DNA from: Nonomuraea polychroma
GTDB taxonomy: Bacteria; Actinomycetota; Actinomycetes; Streptosporangiales; Streptosporangiaceae
Length of the DNA: 64,000 nt
NCBI RefSeq assembly: GCF_004011505.1
Contig: NZ_SAUN01000001.1
Coordinates: 10,071,501-10,135,500 of the forward strand
Reading direction: 5' to 3'
A program made the position numbers and the translations under genes. Numbering within the stretch: position 1 is the first letter of the stretch; the number at the start of each line of letters is the position of its first letter. This document shows, piece after piece, positions 8,651-17,329 of this stretch. The notes beneath the pieces were generated by a model, which was given only the letters and a program-made list of their open reading frames with translations, was not told the DNA's origin and did no database searches.

Positions 8651-9697
8651 TCAGCCGATGCGCCAGGTGTCGCCGCCCAGCAGCAGCTCGCTCAGGTCGC
8701 CAGGACCCTTCTGCTGCGCGGCCTCCTCCATCTGCTCGGCCATGGCCACCTCGTACGACGGCCGGTCCACGCTGCGGAAGACGCCGATCGGCACGTGCTC
8801 GAACGCCGGCTCGTCCAGCCTGCTCAGCGCGAAGGCGATGGACGGGTCCGGGTTGTGCGCGTCGTGCACGAGGATCTCGTCCTCGCTCACACCCTCGCGG
8901 GCCACCACCTCGATACCGCCGGACGAAGCGCGGACGACGGCCTTGGAGGCGCTGACGATCGGCTGCCCGTGCTCCAGCCGCAGCGTGATGTCGTCACGGA
9001 CCTCGGGGTCCTTGAGCGGCTCGAAGGCGTTGTCGTTGAAGATGTTGCAGTTCTGGTAGATCTCCACCAGCGACGTGCCGCGGTGCGCGGTGGCCTCGCG
9101 CAACACCGACTGCAGGTGCTTGCGGTCGGAGTCGATGGTGCGGGCCACGAACGACGCCTCGGCGCCGATGGCCAGCGAGATCGGGTTGAACGGCTTGTCC
9201 AGTGACCCCATCGGCGTCGACTTGGTGATCTTGCCGACCTCGGACGTGGGTGAGTACTGGCCCTTGGTCAGGCCGTAGATCCTGTTGTTGAACAGCAGGA
9301 TGTTGAGGTTGACGTTGCGGCGCAGCGCGTGGATGAGGTGGTTGCCGCCGATGGACAGCGCGTCACCGTCACCCGTGATCACCCACACCGACAGGTCGGG
9401 CCTGGAGGCGGCGAGCCCGGTCGCGATCGCCGGCGCGCGGCCGTGGATCGAGTGGAACCCGTAGGTGTTGAGGTAGTACGGGAACCGCGACGAGCAGCCG
9501 ATGCCCGACACGAACACGATGTTCTCGCGCTTGAGCCCCAGCTCGGGCAGGAAGCTCTGCACCGCGGCGAGGATCGCGTAGTCACCGCAGCCGGGGCACC
9601 AGCGGACCTCCTGGTCGGACTTGAAGTCCTTCAGGTTCTGCTTGACGTCGGTCTTGGGAACGAGCGACAGGCCCTTTCCATTTACTAGCTCAGTCAC
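8651..9697 (-). CDS. korB: 2-oxoacid:ferredoxin oxidoreductase, beta subunit (KorB-like)
   Basis: A 348-residue beta subunit. Landmarks are VRWCPGCGDYAIL (CxxC near the N-terminus), the thiamine-diphosphate binding GDGDALSIGGNHLIHALRRN, then ILLFNNRIYGLTKGQYSPTS. With KorA it oxidatively decarboxylates 2-oxoglutarate (or another 2-oxoacid) to acyl-CoA while reducing ferredoxin. The GTG start at 9697 overlaps the korA stop by 8 bp, so the subunits are coupled. It sits upstream of the reduced nuo cluster, which lacks the NADH module, so its ferredoxin may be an electron source for that complex (inference). Confidence 0.93.
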   Translation of the reverse strand: MTELVNGKGLSLVPKTDVKQNLKDFKSDQEVRWCPGCGDYAILAAVQSFLPELGLKRENIVFVSGIGCSSRFPYYLNTYGFHSIHGRAPAIATGLAASRPDLSVWVITGDGDALSIGGNHLIHALRRNVNLNILLFNNRIYGLTKGQYSPTSEVGKITKSTPMGSLDKPFNPISLAIGAEASFVARTIDSDRKHLQSVLREATAHRGTSLVEIYQNCNIFNDNAFEPLKDPEVRDDITLRLEHGQPIVSASKAVVRASSGGIEVVAREGVSEDEILVHDAHNPDPSIAFALSRLDEPAFEHVPIGVFRSVDRPSYEVAMAEQMEEAAQQKGPGDLSELLLGGDTWRIG

Positions 9698-11534
9698 TGT
9701 CGATCACGTCCTGGATGACTCCGGCCAGCTCCTCGGCCTTGAACGGGAGCCCGCGCACACGGTTGTAGCTGATCACGTCGACGAGGTAGCGGGCCCGCAG
9801 CAGCAGGGCCAGCTGGCCCAGGTTGATCTCGGGCAGCAGCACCTTGTCGTAGCGCTTGAGCACCTCGCCGGTGTTGGCCGGCAGCGGGTTGAGGTGGCGG
9901 AAGTGCGCCTGGGCGACCTTGCCGCCGTTCCTCCTGATCCGCCGGATGGCCGCGGCGATCGGCCCGTACGTCGAGCCCCATCCGATGGCCAGCACCTTCG
10001 CGTCGCCGTCGGGGTCGTCGACCTCGAGGTCGGGCACGTCGATGCCGGCGATCTTGGCAGCCCGGCTGCGGACCATCAGGTCGTGGTTGTCGGGGTCGTA
10101 GGAGATGTTGCCGGTGCCGTCGGCCTTCTCGATGCCGCCGATGCGGTGCTCCAGCCCGGCGGTGCCGGGGATGGCCCACGGGCGGGCGAGGGTCTCGGCG
10201 TCCCGCTTGTAGGGCAGGAACTGGCCGTCGTCACCGTTCGGAGTCGTCGTAAATTCTTGTGAAATATCCGGCAAGTCGGAAACTTCGGGCAGGCGCCACG
10301 GCTCCGAGCCGTTGGCCAGGTAACCGTCCGAGAGCAGCATGACCGGGGTGCGGTATTTGACCGCGATCCTGGCCGCCTCGATGGCCGCGTCGAAGCAGTC
10401 GCTCGGCGACATCGGCGCCACGATCGGCACGGGGGACTCGCCGTTGCGGCCGTACATGGCCATCAGCAGGTCGGTCTGCTCGGTCTTGGTCGGCATGCCG
10501 GTGCTCGGCCCGGCCCGCTGCACGTCCACGATGATCAGCGGCAGCTCGGTGGTGACCGCCAGGCCGACCGTCTCGGCCTTCAGCGCCACACCGGGACCCG
10601 ACGTGGTGGTCACGCCCAGCGCGCCGCCGAACGCGGCCCCGAGCGCCGCGCCGACGCCCGCGATCTCGTCCTCCGCCTGGAAGGTGCGGATGCCGAACTT
10701 CTTGTGCCTGCTGAGCTCGTGCAGGATGTCGCTGGCCGGGGTGATCGGGTAGGAGCCCAGGAACAGCGGCAGCTTGGACTGCACGCTGGCGGCGATCAGT
10801 CCGTAGGCGAGCGCCTGGTTGCCGGAGATGTTGCGGTAAACACCCGGCGCCAGCTGCGCCGGCTTGACCTCGTACGACACCGAGAACGACTCGGTGGTCT
10901 CCCCGTAGTTCCAGCCCGCCTGGAAGGCCGCGATGTTGGCCTTGGCGATCTCCGGCTTCTTTGCGAACTTTTGCTCGAGGAACTTGATCGTGTGGTCGGT
11001 CGGCCGGTGGTAGAGCCAGCTGAGCAGGCCGAGGGCGAACATGTTCTTGGACCGCTCGGCGTCCTTTTTGGACAGGTCGAAGCCTTCGAGCGCCTTGACG
11101 GTGAGCGAGGTCAGCGGCACCGCGTGGACGCGCCACTCGTTGAGCGAGTCGTCCTCCAGCGGGTTGGCGGCGTAGCCGACCTTCTGCAGGTTGCGCTTGG
11201 TGAACTCGTCCGTGTTCACGATGATGTCGGAACCCCGGGGCAGGTCGCCCAGGTTGGCCTTGAGGGCCGCGGGGTTCATGGCCACGAGCACGTTCGGCGC
11301 GTCGCCGGGCGTGAGAATGTCGTGGTCGGCGAAGTGGAGCTGGAAGCTCGACACGCCCGGCAGGGTGCCTGCAGGCGCGCGGATCTCAGCCGGGAAGTTG
11401 GGCAACGTCGACAGGTCGTTGCCGAACTCCGCCGTGCCCGCCGTGAAGCGGTCGCCGGTGAGCTGCATGCCGTCGCCGGAGTCGCCGGCGAACCGGATGA
11501 TCACGCGGTCGAGCTGCTGGACCTGCTTCGTCAC
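9690..11534 (-). CDS. korA: 2-oxoacid:ferredoxin oxidoreductase, fused gamma-alpha subunit (KorA-like)
   Basis: A 614-residue subunit. Residues about 8-190 are the gamma domain (IRFAGDSGDGMQLTGD, LPNFPAEIRAPAGT, NVLVAMNPAAL). Residues about 230-610 are the alpha domain (GNQALAYGLIAA, YPITPASDILHELS, FQAEDEIAGVGAALGAAFGG, TTSGPGVALKAETVGLA, VQRAGPSTGMPTKTEQ). The gamma-alpha fusion is the usual actinobacterial form. The start is GTG 11534, with GGAGGA about 7 bp upstream. It is first in the korAB operon; the 247 bp upstream probably hold its promoter. Confidence 0.93.
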   Translation of the reverse strand: MTKQVQQLDRVIIRFAGDSGDGMQLTGDRFTAGTAEFGNDLSTLPNFPAEIRAPAGTLPGVSSFQLHFADHDILTPGDAPNVLVAMNPAALKANLGDLPRGSDIIVNTDEFTKRNLQKVGYAANPLEDDSLNEWRVHAVPLTSLTVKALEGFDLSKKDAERSKNMFALGLLSWLYHRPTDHTIKFLEQKFAKKPEIAKANIAAFQAGWNYGETTESFSVSYEVKPAQLAPGVYRNISGNQALAYGLIAASVQSKLPLFLGSYPITPASDILHELSRHKKFGIRTFQAEDEIAGVGAALGAAFGGALGVTTTSGPGVALKAETVGLAVTTELPLIIVDVQRAGPSTGMPTKTEQTDLLMAMYGRNGESPVPIVAPMSPSDCFDAAIEAARIAVKYRTPVMLLSDGYLANGSEPWRLPEVSDLPDISQEFTTTPNGDDGQFLPYKRDAETLARPWAIPGTAGLEHRIGGIEKADGTGNISYDPDNHDLMVRSRAAKIAGIDVPDLEVDDPDGDAKVLAIGWGSTYGPIAAAIRRIRRNGGKVAQAHFRHLNPLPANTGEVLKRYDKVLLPEINLGQLALLLRARYLVDVISYNRVRGLPFKAEELAGVIQDVIDSD

Positions 11535-11781
11535 AGCTCAGTCCTCCTCGACGCGCCAAGGCGCGGTTGCATTAGGCGCGTTCTCTGTTTCCATGCTAGA
11601 TCCTCGGAAGGTCGCGCGTTTGCAGCCCGCGTAAAGCGGGTAAACGCGGTCGGTCTCAGGGTGAGGTCGGAGAACAACGACGACACAGCCCGGACGCGAG
11701 CCTGCAGAGGTCTACATGCAGGCGGGCGAACAGGACGGTTCGGGTCACGATCGCCAACTATACGTCCCCCCAACACGTGCG

Positions 11782-13299
11782 CTACGTCAGGGGCTGCTTA
11801 CGGGACGGCTCGCTCCCTGACCTGTACAGGCGTCCGGCCTGCATTCCAGCAGACCCGTACAACTCTGGAACGGTGACGAATCTGTAACCCTTCCCGCGCA
11901 ACCTTTTGAGGATGTCCAGAACGGCGTCAACGGTCCCCCGATGAATGTCGTGCATCAGAATGATCGCACCTGGGTGGGCCGCGCGCACGACACGATCGGT
12001 GATGTCGGCCGGCTTGCCGCCTTCCTGATCGCCCGCGTCCACGTCCCAGGTGACCACCGCGAAGCCCTTCTGGAGCGCGATGTCGCGCAGTTCCCCGCTC
12101 ACCGCGCCGTACGGCGGACGCACCAGCGTCGGCGCCTGCCCGATGGCCGCCGCGATCATGTCCTCGGTACGCCCGAGCGAGTCGGCGACCTTGCTGCTCG
12201 CCTGCTTCGACAGGTCCCTGTGCACCCAGCTGTGGTTCCCGATCAGATGACCTTCCGAGCTCATCCTGCGCAGCAGCCCGGTCTGCACGGCGGCGCTGCT
12301 GCCGACCGGGAAGAACGTGGCCCGCGCCTGCGCCTCCCGCAGCACGTCCAGCAGCCTGCCGGTGAACGGTCCTGGCCCGTCGTCGAACGTCAGCGCAACA
12401 CACCTGGCCTTGGCGCAGTCCACCGTGCCGGCTCGGTTGCTGGCCGCCGGCGGGCTGCTCGCGGACACGTCGTGCGGCGTGCTCCTCACGTAGTAGGGCG
12501 GACCGCTCTCTTCATCGTGGTCCCGCACGCCCCGGCCCGTCGCGCCGCGGACGCTTTCCTGGGCCTGCCTGCCCAGATCGGACAGCAGCGGCGTCGCCTC
12601 GTCCGCCGGCACCGCCACGGCCAGCCGCCCCAGCGAGCACGGCCCGATCTGGCAGTCGTCGAACTCGACCACCAGGTCGCCGCTCCGGTTGAAGGCCATC
12701 GAGTCGAGCTGACCGCCGTCGGCCGTCACCTCGTCGCGCTCGACCTGCTCGCCGCGCCCTTTGAGCTGCTCCCTGACCAGTTCGGCGAGCCGCCGCAGCG
12801 CGTCCTGCCCGGCAAGCAGCCCGGTGGAGCCGACCGCCTTGCCCTTGCGGGGATCGAACCAGAGCGTCCGAGTGGAATTGCCCCAGCTCGCGCCGAGGTA
12901 CTCGCCGGTGCGCAGCCGTACTCCGATCGCCTGGGATGAGGCGGCCGCGAGTTGCCAGGTGACGTTGAGCTCGGGGCGCGGGTAGACGCCGCCGTCTTGG
13001 GTGCGCCGGCGGAAGTCCTGCAGCTGCCGCTGGATCTGTGCCCGCAGCGCCCGGTTGAGCGCGGGCGCGGTGGCGAGCTCGGGGTAGTTGATGTGCACGT
13101 AGCGGGCCCCGCCGGGGGAGTCGCCTTCACTCATCGTCCTGGTGGACAAGGCGGGAACGGTCGCCGGGTCGACAAAGTCGATCAGTGTCGGCTCTGCCGG
13201 GATCATGACGTCCCGCCCCTGAGGAGAGCCGGTTAGACCGCACCCCGCGGCTGAGAGGGCCAGCAGAGCGATTCCGGAAAAGAATCGCGGTTTATGCAT
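11782..13299 (-). CDS. Polysaccharide deacetylase (NodB/CE4) lipoprotein
   Basis: A 505-residue lipoprotein: the signal MHKPRFFSGIALLALSAAGC ends in a lipobox at Cys20. Residues about 40-280 form a DUF3298-like/unknown N-terminal region. Residues about 300-500 are a CE4 NodB domain: CVALTFDDGPGPF (metal-binding and catalytic Asp pair), GNHSWVHRDL (H-x4-H), VRPPYGAVS, VTWDVDAGD, IILMHDIH. It should de-N-acetylate peptidoglycan or another surface glycan outside the cell. ATG 13299 is chosen because it begins the signal peptide, although the frame stays open far upstream. It is divergent from nuoA with 132 bp between. Confidence 0.88.
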   Translation of the reverse strand: MHKPRFFSGIALLALSAAGCGLTGSPQGRDVMIPAEPTLIDFVDPATVPALSTRTMSEGDSPGGARYVHINYPELATAPALNRALRAQIQRQLQDFRRRTQDGGVYPRPELNVTWQLAAASSQAIGVRLRTGEYLGASWGNSTRTLWFDPRKGKAVGSTGLLAGQDALRRLAELVREQLKGRGEQVERDEVTADGGQLDSMAFNRSGDLVVEFDDCQIGPCSLGRLAVAVPADEATPLLSDLGRQAQESVRGATGRGVRDHDEESGPPYYVRSTPHDVSASSPPAASNRAGTVDCAKARCVALTFDDGPGPFTGRLLDVLREAQARATFFPVGSSAAVQTGLLRRMSSEGHLIGNHSWVHRDLSKQASSKVADSLGRTEDMIAAAIGQAPTLVRPPYGAVSGELRDIALQKGFAVVTWDVDAGDQEGGKPADITDRVVRAAHPGAIILMHDIHRGTVDAVLDILKRLRGKGYRFVTVPELYGSAGMQAGRLYRSGSEPSRKQPLT

Positions 13300-13431
13300 G
13301 TCTGTCAGGTTATGGGGTTGATCTTCTTGTTTACCCCGATTTTGGGGGATGGGGGAAGAGGCTTTGACCCATCCTTGGTTTATGACCCCGCTGACGGGCC
13401 TTTGGTTCGAGATCGAGTTACGATCGATTCC

Positions 13432-13803
13432 ATGGACGGCTATTTCGGGTCCTACGTGCTGGTCGCCGCGCTGCTCGCCATCGGCGTCGCCATCGTGGCC
13501 GGGGCCCTGACGGCCAACCGCCTCCTCCGGCCGAGCCGTCCCACGCCCGACAAACTGACCACGTACGAATGCGGGGTCGACCCGGTAGGGGAAGGCTGGG
13601 CCCAGTCGCAGGTCCGCTACTACGTCTTCACGTACCTCTACGTCGTGTTCGCGGTGGACGCCGTCTTCCTGTTCCCCTGGGCCACCGTCTTCGACGCGCC
13701 GGGCTACGGGCTGACGACGCTGGTGGAGATGTTCGTGTTCCTGGGCTTCATCGCCCTGGGCATCGTGTACGCCTGGCGCAAACGGGTCCTTACCTGGACA
13801 TAG
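13432..13803 (+). CDS. nuoA: NADH-quinone oxidoreductase subunit A
   Basis: A 123-residue membrane subunit with three helices. Family landmarks are YECGVDPVGEGWAQSQVRYYVFTYLYVVFAVDAVFLFPWA (given here by its ends: YECGV at about residue 43 and FLFPWA at about 82), followed by EMFVFLGFIALGIVYAW. ATG 13432 fits the usual length; the frame is open upstream but those residues are not NuoA-like. It is first in the nuo run and belongs to the proton-pumping membrane arm at its junction with the peripheral arm. Confidence 0.94.
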   Translation: MDGYFGSYVLVAALLAIGVAIVAGALTANRLLRPSRPTPDKLTTYECGVDPVGEGWAQSQVRYYVFTYLYVVFAVDAVFLFPWATVFDAPGYGLTTLVEMFVFLGFIALGIVYAWRKRVLTWT

Positions 13804-13848
13804 GCCGGCGTTCTTTGCCTGACCTGCGATCCGCGCAAGAATGGAATC

Positions 13849-14379
13849 ATGGCAGCAACGGATCTCCCGATGCCCACGGTGGGGCCGGTCTCCCGGTTGG
13901 CACCCAAGCCGATGCGCTTCGTGCTCAACTGGGGTCGCCGCTATTCCCTGTGGGTGTTCAACTTCGGGCTGGCCTGCTGCGCGATCGAGTTCATCGCGAC
14001 GTCGATGAGCAGGCACGACTTCATCCGGTTCGGCGTGATCCCGTTCGCGAACGGCCCGCGCCAGGCCGACCTCATGATCGTGTCCGGCACGGTCACCGAC
14101 AAGATGGCCCCGGCCGTGAAACGGCTCTACGAGCAGATGCCCGACCCGAAATACGTGATCTCGTTCGGCGCCTGCTCCAACACCGGCGGTCCTTACTGGG
14201 ACTCCTACTGCGTGACCAACGGCGTGGACCAGATCATCCCCGTCGACGTCTACGTGCCCGGCTGCCCGCCCAGACCCGAGGCCCTCCTCTACGGCATCAT
14301 GAAGCTCCAGGAGAAGATCGCCCAGGAGAAGCTCAGCGACCGCTACGGATTGTCCCGCTCCCACTCGGAGGAGGCGTGA
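13849..14379 (+). CDS. nuoB: NADH-quinone oxidoreductase subunit B
   Basis: A 176-residue peripheral-arm subunit carrying cluster N2. The ligand cysteines are all present: LACCAIEF (adjacent Cys pair), [10 protein letters not shown] and [11 protein letters not shown]2 passes electrons to quinone at the interface with NuoD and NuoH. The stop overlaps the GTG start of nuoC (GTGA). An intact N2 site argues that the complex is redox-active even though nuoD is absent from the window. Confidence 0.95.
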   Translation: MAATDLPMPTVGPVSRLAPKPMRFVLNWGRRYSLWVFNFGLACCAIEFIATSMSRHDFIRFGVIPFANGPRQADLMIVSGTVTDKMAPAVKRLYEQMPDPKYVISFGACSNTGGPYWDSYCVTNGVDQIIPVDVYVPGCPPRPEALLYGIMKLQEKIAQEKLSDRYGLSRSHSEEA

Positions 14380-14921
14380 ACACCGCCGAGCTCTCCGCAC
14401 GTTTCGGCGACCGCGCCGAGGTCTCCGAGTCGTACGGCGACACCACGATCGATGTCGCCCCCTCCGACTGGATCGAACTGCTGACGTTCGTCCGCGACGA
14501 CCTCGGTTACGCCTTCTTCGACTGGCTGACCGGCGTCGACGAACCGCCGGACGCCTTCCTCGTCGTGGCCCACGTCTACAACCCGGCCGCCGGCGAGCGG
14601 CTGCTGCTCCGCACCCGCGTGCCGCGCGCCGACCCGCACCTGCCGACCGCCGTCGGGGTCTACCGGGGTGCCAACTGGCACGAGCGAGAGACGTACGAGA
14701 TGTTCGGCGTGATCTTCGACGGCCACCCCTACCTGGTGCCGCTGCTGCTGCCCGACGGCTTCGAGGGCCACCCGCTACGCAAGGACTTCATCCTGGCCGC
14801 CCGCGTGGCCAAGCCCTGGCCCGGCGCCAAGGAGCCCGGCGAGTCCGGTCACGGCGCCCCGAGCCGCCGCAAAACCCTTCCCCCTGGCGTGCCCGCCGAC
14901 TGGGGGACCCCAGATGCCTGA
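14376..14921 (+). CDS. nuoC: NADH-quinone oxidoreductase subunit C
   Basis: A 181-residue NuoC (30-kDa subunit): [61 protein letters not shown] (given by its ends), and [14 protein letters not shown]. The GTG start at 14376 overlaps the nuoB stop by 4 bp. The protein stops at the normal end of NuoC, so it is not a NuoCD fusion. The C-terminal tail after [19 protein letters not shown] is polar. The next full gene is nuoH rather than nuoD. Confidence 0.93.
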   Translation: MNTAELSARFGDRAEVSESYGDTTIDVAPSDWIELLTFVRDDLGYAFFDWLTGVDEPPDAFLVVAHVYNPAAGERLLLRTRVPRADPHLPTAVGVYRGANWHERETYEMFGVIFDGHPYLVPLLLPDGFEGHPLRKDFILAARVAKPWPGAKEPGESGHGAPSRRKTLPPGVPADWGTPDA

Positions 14922-14958
14922 GGCGCCTGCGCCCGAGCCAGCGCCTGCGGCGCCCTGA
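14914..14958 (+). other. 14-codon ORF where nuoD would be expected
   Basis: An ATG at 14914 overlaps the nuoC stop by 8 bp and reads [14 protein letters not shown] before TGA at 14956-14958. Pro/Ala-rich openings overlapping the preceding gene are common in this operon, so this could be the leftover start of a deleted nuoD. A chance ORF cannot be excluded. Confidence 0.35.
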
Positions 14959-14993
14959 CCGCCGAATGAACGCCGACCGATGGGAGCCGCCCG

Positions 14994-15935
14994 ATGCTTG
15001 ACGTGGTGCTCAGCTTCGCCGTCATCCTCATCGTGTTCCTGGTACTACCCCTGATCATCGGTCAGACCGAGCACAAGGTCATGGCCCACATGCAGTCTCG
15101 GCTCGGCCCCATGTACGCCGGCGGCTTCCACGGCTGGGCGCAGCTCATCGCCGACGGGGTGAAGTTCGCGCAGAAGGAGGACGTCATCCCGGCCGCGGCC
15201 GACCGCCGCATCTTCATGATCGCCCCCGGGGTGGCGCTGGTCCCGTACCTGGTCGTGCTGATCGCCATCCCCATCGACCGCGGCCTCGTGGCCGTCGACC
15301 TCGACCTGGGCCTCTTCTTCGTCCTCGCCGTCATGGGCATCGGCGTGCTCGGCTCGATCATGGCCGGGTGGGCCTCGGCCAACAAATACTCGGTGCTCGG
15401 GGGCATGCGCTCGGCCGCCCAGCTCATGTCGTACGAGCTGCCGCTGGTGCTGGCGGCCTCCTCGGTGGCGATGGCCGCCGGCACACTGTCGATCCCGGGG
15501 ATCGTCGAGGCGTGGCAGTGGTGGTGGCTGCCGTGGCAGGCGATCGGCGGCGTGGTCTTCTTCCTGGCCGGCCTGGCCGAGCTGCGGCGGCCGCCGTTCG
15601 ACATGCCGATCGCCGAGTCCGAGATCATCATGGGCCCGATGACCGAATACACCGGCATGCGTTTCGCGCTGTTCATGCTCGCGGAGTACGCCGGGATCGT
15701 GGTGCTGTCCTTCCTGACCACCGTCCTGTTCCTGGGCGGCTGGCACGGCCCGTTCCTGCCCGGCTGGTTGTGGACGCTGGTCAAGGTGTTCGTGCTGGCG
15801 TTCGTCGTGATCTGGTTGCGGGTGACGTATCCGCGGCTGCGCGAGGACCAGCTCCAGAAGCTCGCCTGGGCCGGGCTCGTCCCCCTGGCGCTCCTTCAAC
15901 TGGCCCTCACCGGCGTCGTCAAAGTTCTCATCTGA
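14994..15935 (+). CDS. nuoH: NADH-quinone oxidoreductase subunit H
   Basis: A 313-residue membrane subunit with about eight helices. NuoH landmarks: QTEHKVMAHMQSRLGP(M) in the first loop, ADGVKFAQKEDVIP, MSYELPLVLAASSVAMAAG, PPFDMPIAESEIIMGPMTEYTGMRFALF (given in part), and VIWLRVTYPRLREDQLQKLAW. It forms the quinone chamber with NuoB and NuoD. It follows nuoC after 72 bp, a gap in which a nuoD of about 1.2 kb would be expected. Confidence 0.94.
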   Translation: MLDVVLSFAVILIVFLVLPLIIGQTEHKVMAHMQSRLGPMYAGGFHGWAQLIADGVKFAQKEDVIPAAADRRIFMIAPGVALVPYLVVLIAIPIDRGLVAVDLDLGLFFVLAVMGIGVLGSIMAGWASANKYSVLGGMRSAAQLMSYELPLVLAASSVAMAAGTLSIPGIVEAWQWWWLPWQAIGGVVFFLAGLAELRRPPFDMPIAESEIIMGPMTEYTGMRFALFMLAEYAGIVVLSFLTTVLFLGGWHGPFLPGWLWTLVKVFVLAFVVIWLRVTYPRLREDQLQKLAWAGLVPLALLQLALTGVVKVLI

Positions 15936-16004
15936 GTTTCGGGGCGGAAACTTTACACCTGCTTTATTCGTCGTACCCGGACAGGGGCCAATGGGGGATG
16001 ACGA

Positions 16005-16943
16005 ATGAAGAAGCTTCTTCCGGTGGCAGGCGCGACAAAGGGCAGTCGCTGTCCCAAAACCATCCTGACCACCGACGGGGATTCGCTGACGGTCACCGAT
16101 AATGCTTCAGGCCATTCGGTACGTCTGAGGCCGGCCCAGCTCTACCACTACAGATATGACCAGGGGGACTCCTCCGTACAGGGCCTGGCCGCATTGGACG
16201 CCGACGGCCTGGTCATGCTCGACCTGCCGGGCGACTGGCATACGCCCCACCTGCGGTCCTTCGCGGGGCGGGCCGGAATCCCGCTGGTGGAGGCCCGCGG
16301 CAGGCCCGAGCGCCAGGTGCGCAGGGTGCTCGCCGGCCGCGCCCCCGGCTGGACACGCCTACACGGCCTCTTACGCCCGTCATTCAGTAAATGGCGCAAA
16401 ACCGTGGCGATCTGCGGGGGAGTCGTCGGCCTGGGCGTCATGGCATATCTGGCCTACGCCGGACTGTGGGTCGCCTGGCGTGGCGTCGCCTCAATCGGCC
16501 GGCTGATCCTGGACTTCGTCGATGCGAAATGGCTGGTCGTAGCCGTCAGTCCCGCATTGCTGGTCATTCGCCCGGTCGCAGCGAGACTCCACCGATGGCG
16601 CGTCAATCAGGGCAGTATCGTAGGCCCGCCCAACGGCCCGTACCTGGTCGGAAAGCGTCCGCGGAAGCTCCAGATCATCCAGAGGAACGTCGTCGTCGCC
16701 GATCTCCGCCTGGGCATGGACATCAACGAGGCGTTCAGCCTGCTCCTCTACCGTTACGAGGACCTGACAGGTCTGGCCGTCCTCGACAGGATGGAGCACC
16801 TCCTCCACCACCTCCCTGGCCGCTGGCCCCCGAACGACGTGGACCGCTTCGCCAAGCGCCACGACTTGCTTCTGGTCGTGGAACGGTTGTCGCGCGAGGA
16901 GTATCTGGACTTGGTCACGCGGGCGAGAACGGCTACCCCGTAG
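16005..16943 (+). CDS. Membrane protein of unknown function inserted in the nuo cluster
   Basis: A 312-residue protein I do not recognise. The first ~130 residues are soluble and mixed in charge. Two hydrophobic segments follow, one at about 133-160 (TVAICGGVVGLGVMAYLAYAGLW) and a shorter one at about 185 (WLVVAVSPALLVI). A basic soluble C-terminal domain of about 110 residues ends the protein. The start ATG 16005 has GGGGGA about 6 bp upstream. It begins 69 bp after nuoH in the same direction and separates nuoH from the rest of the nuo genes together with the kinase gene, so read-through from nuoH is possible. Any role in the complex is unproven. Confidence 0.7.
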   Translation: MKKLLPVAGATKGSRCPKTILTTDGDSLTVTDNASGHSVRLRPAQLYHYRYDQGDSSVQGLAALDADGLVMLDLPGDWHTPHLRSFAGRAGIPLVEARGRPERQVRRVLAGRAPGWTRLHGLLRPSFSKWRKTVAICGGVVGLGVMAYLAYAGLWVAWRGVASIGRLILDFVDAKWLVVAVSPALLVIRPVAARLHRWRVNQGSIVGPPNGPYLVGKRPRKLQIIQRNVVVADLRLGMDINEAFSLLLYRYEDLTGLAVLDRMEHLLHHLPGRWPPNDVDRFAKRHDLLLVVERLSREEYLDLVTRARTATP

Positions 16944-17329
16944 CGTCCGCCGAACCCCAACTCGCCCGTACCAAGGTCGATCGCCGTCCAGAAGCCGTAC
17001 TCGCCACTTGTTTACATCGTTCGGCTCATCGGCTCCGCAGCAATGCCCCCTCTTGCCGCCATCAGTGACCCTGACCCGCCACCAATGACGTCACCCTCGC
17101 CACATACGGCACTCGTCACTGAACACCAGGCCGGCCACAACCCGATGACCCTCGTCGGTTACGCGCTGCTCGGCGGGGTGGGCGCGGCCAGGTCAGCTTT
17201 TGCGGCGAGGTCGTCTCCTCCTGGTGCCCAGAGCGGCCCGCCGCCCGAGCCGGGGCGCTCCCGCTTTGGACGGTGACGGCGCTCACGGCAGCGAGGCCAA
17301 CCAGTGACGATGGCCGTGACACGCGAGGG
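16944..17329. other. Convergent intergenic stretch without a convincing gene
   Basis: 386 bp between the membrane protein gene and the kinase gene, which converge here. A 77-codon plus-strand ORF (17043-17276) lacks a good ribosome binding site and any recognisable sequence. I see no clear terminator hairpin. Confidence 0.5.

Noticed and set aside
12726-13236. Overlapping frames on both strands inside the deacetylase gene
   Set aside because: The CE4 gene has signal peptide, catalytic motifs and correct length; the others have no recognisable sequence.
17043-17276. 77-codon plus-strand ORF in the nuo gap
   Set aside because: No ribosome binding site, no protein-like pattern; listed only as part of the intergenic stretch.
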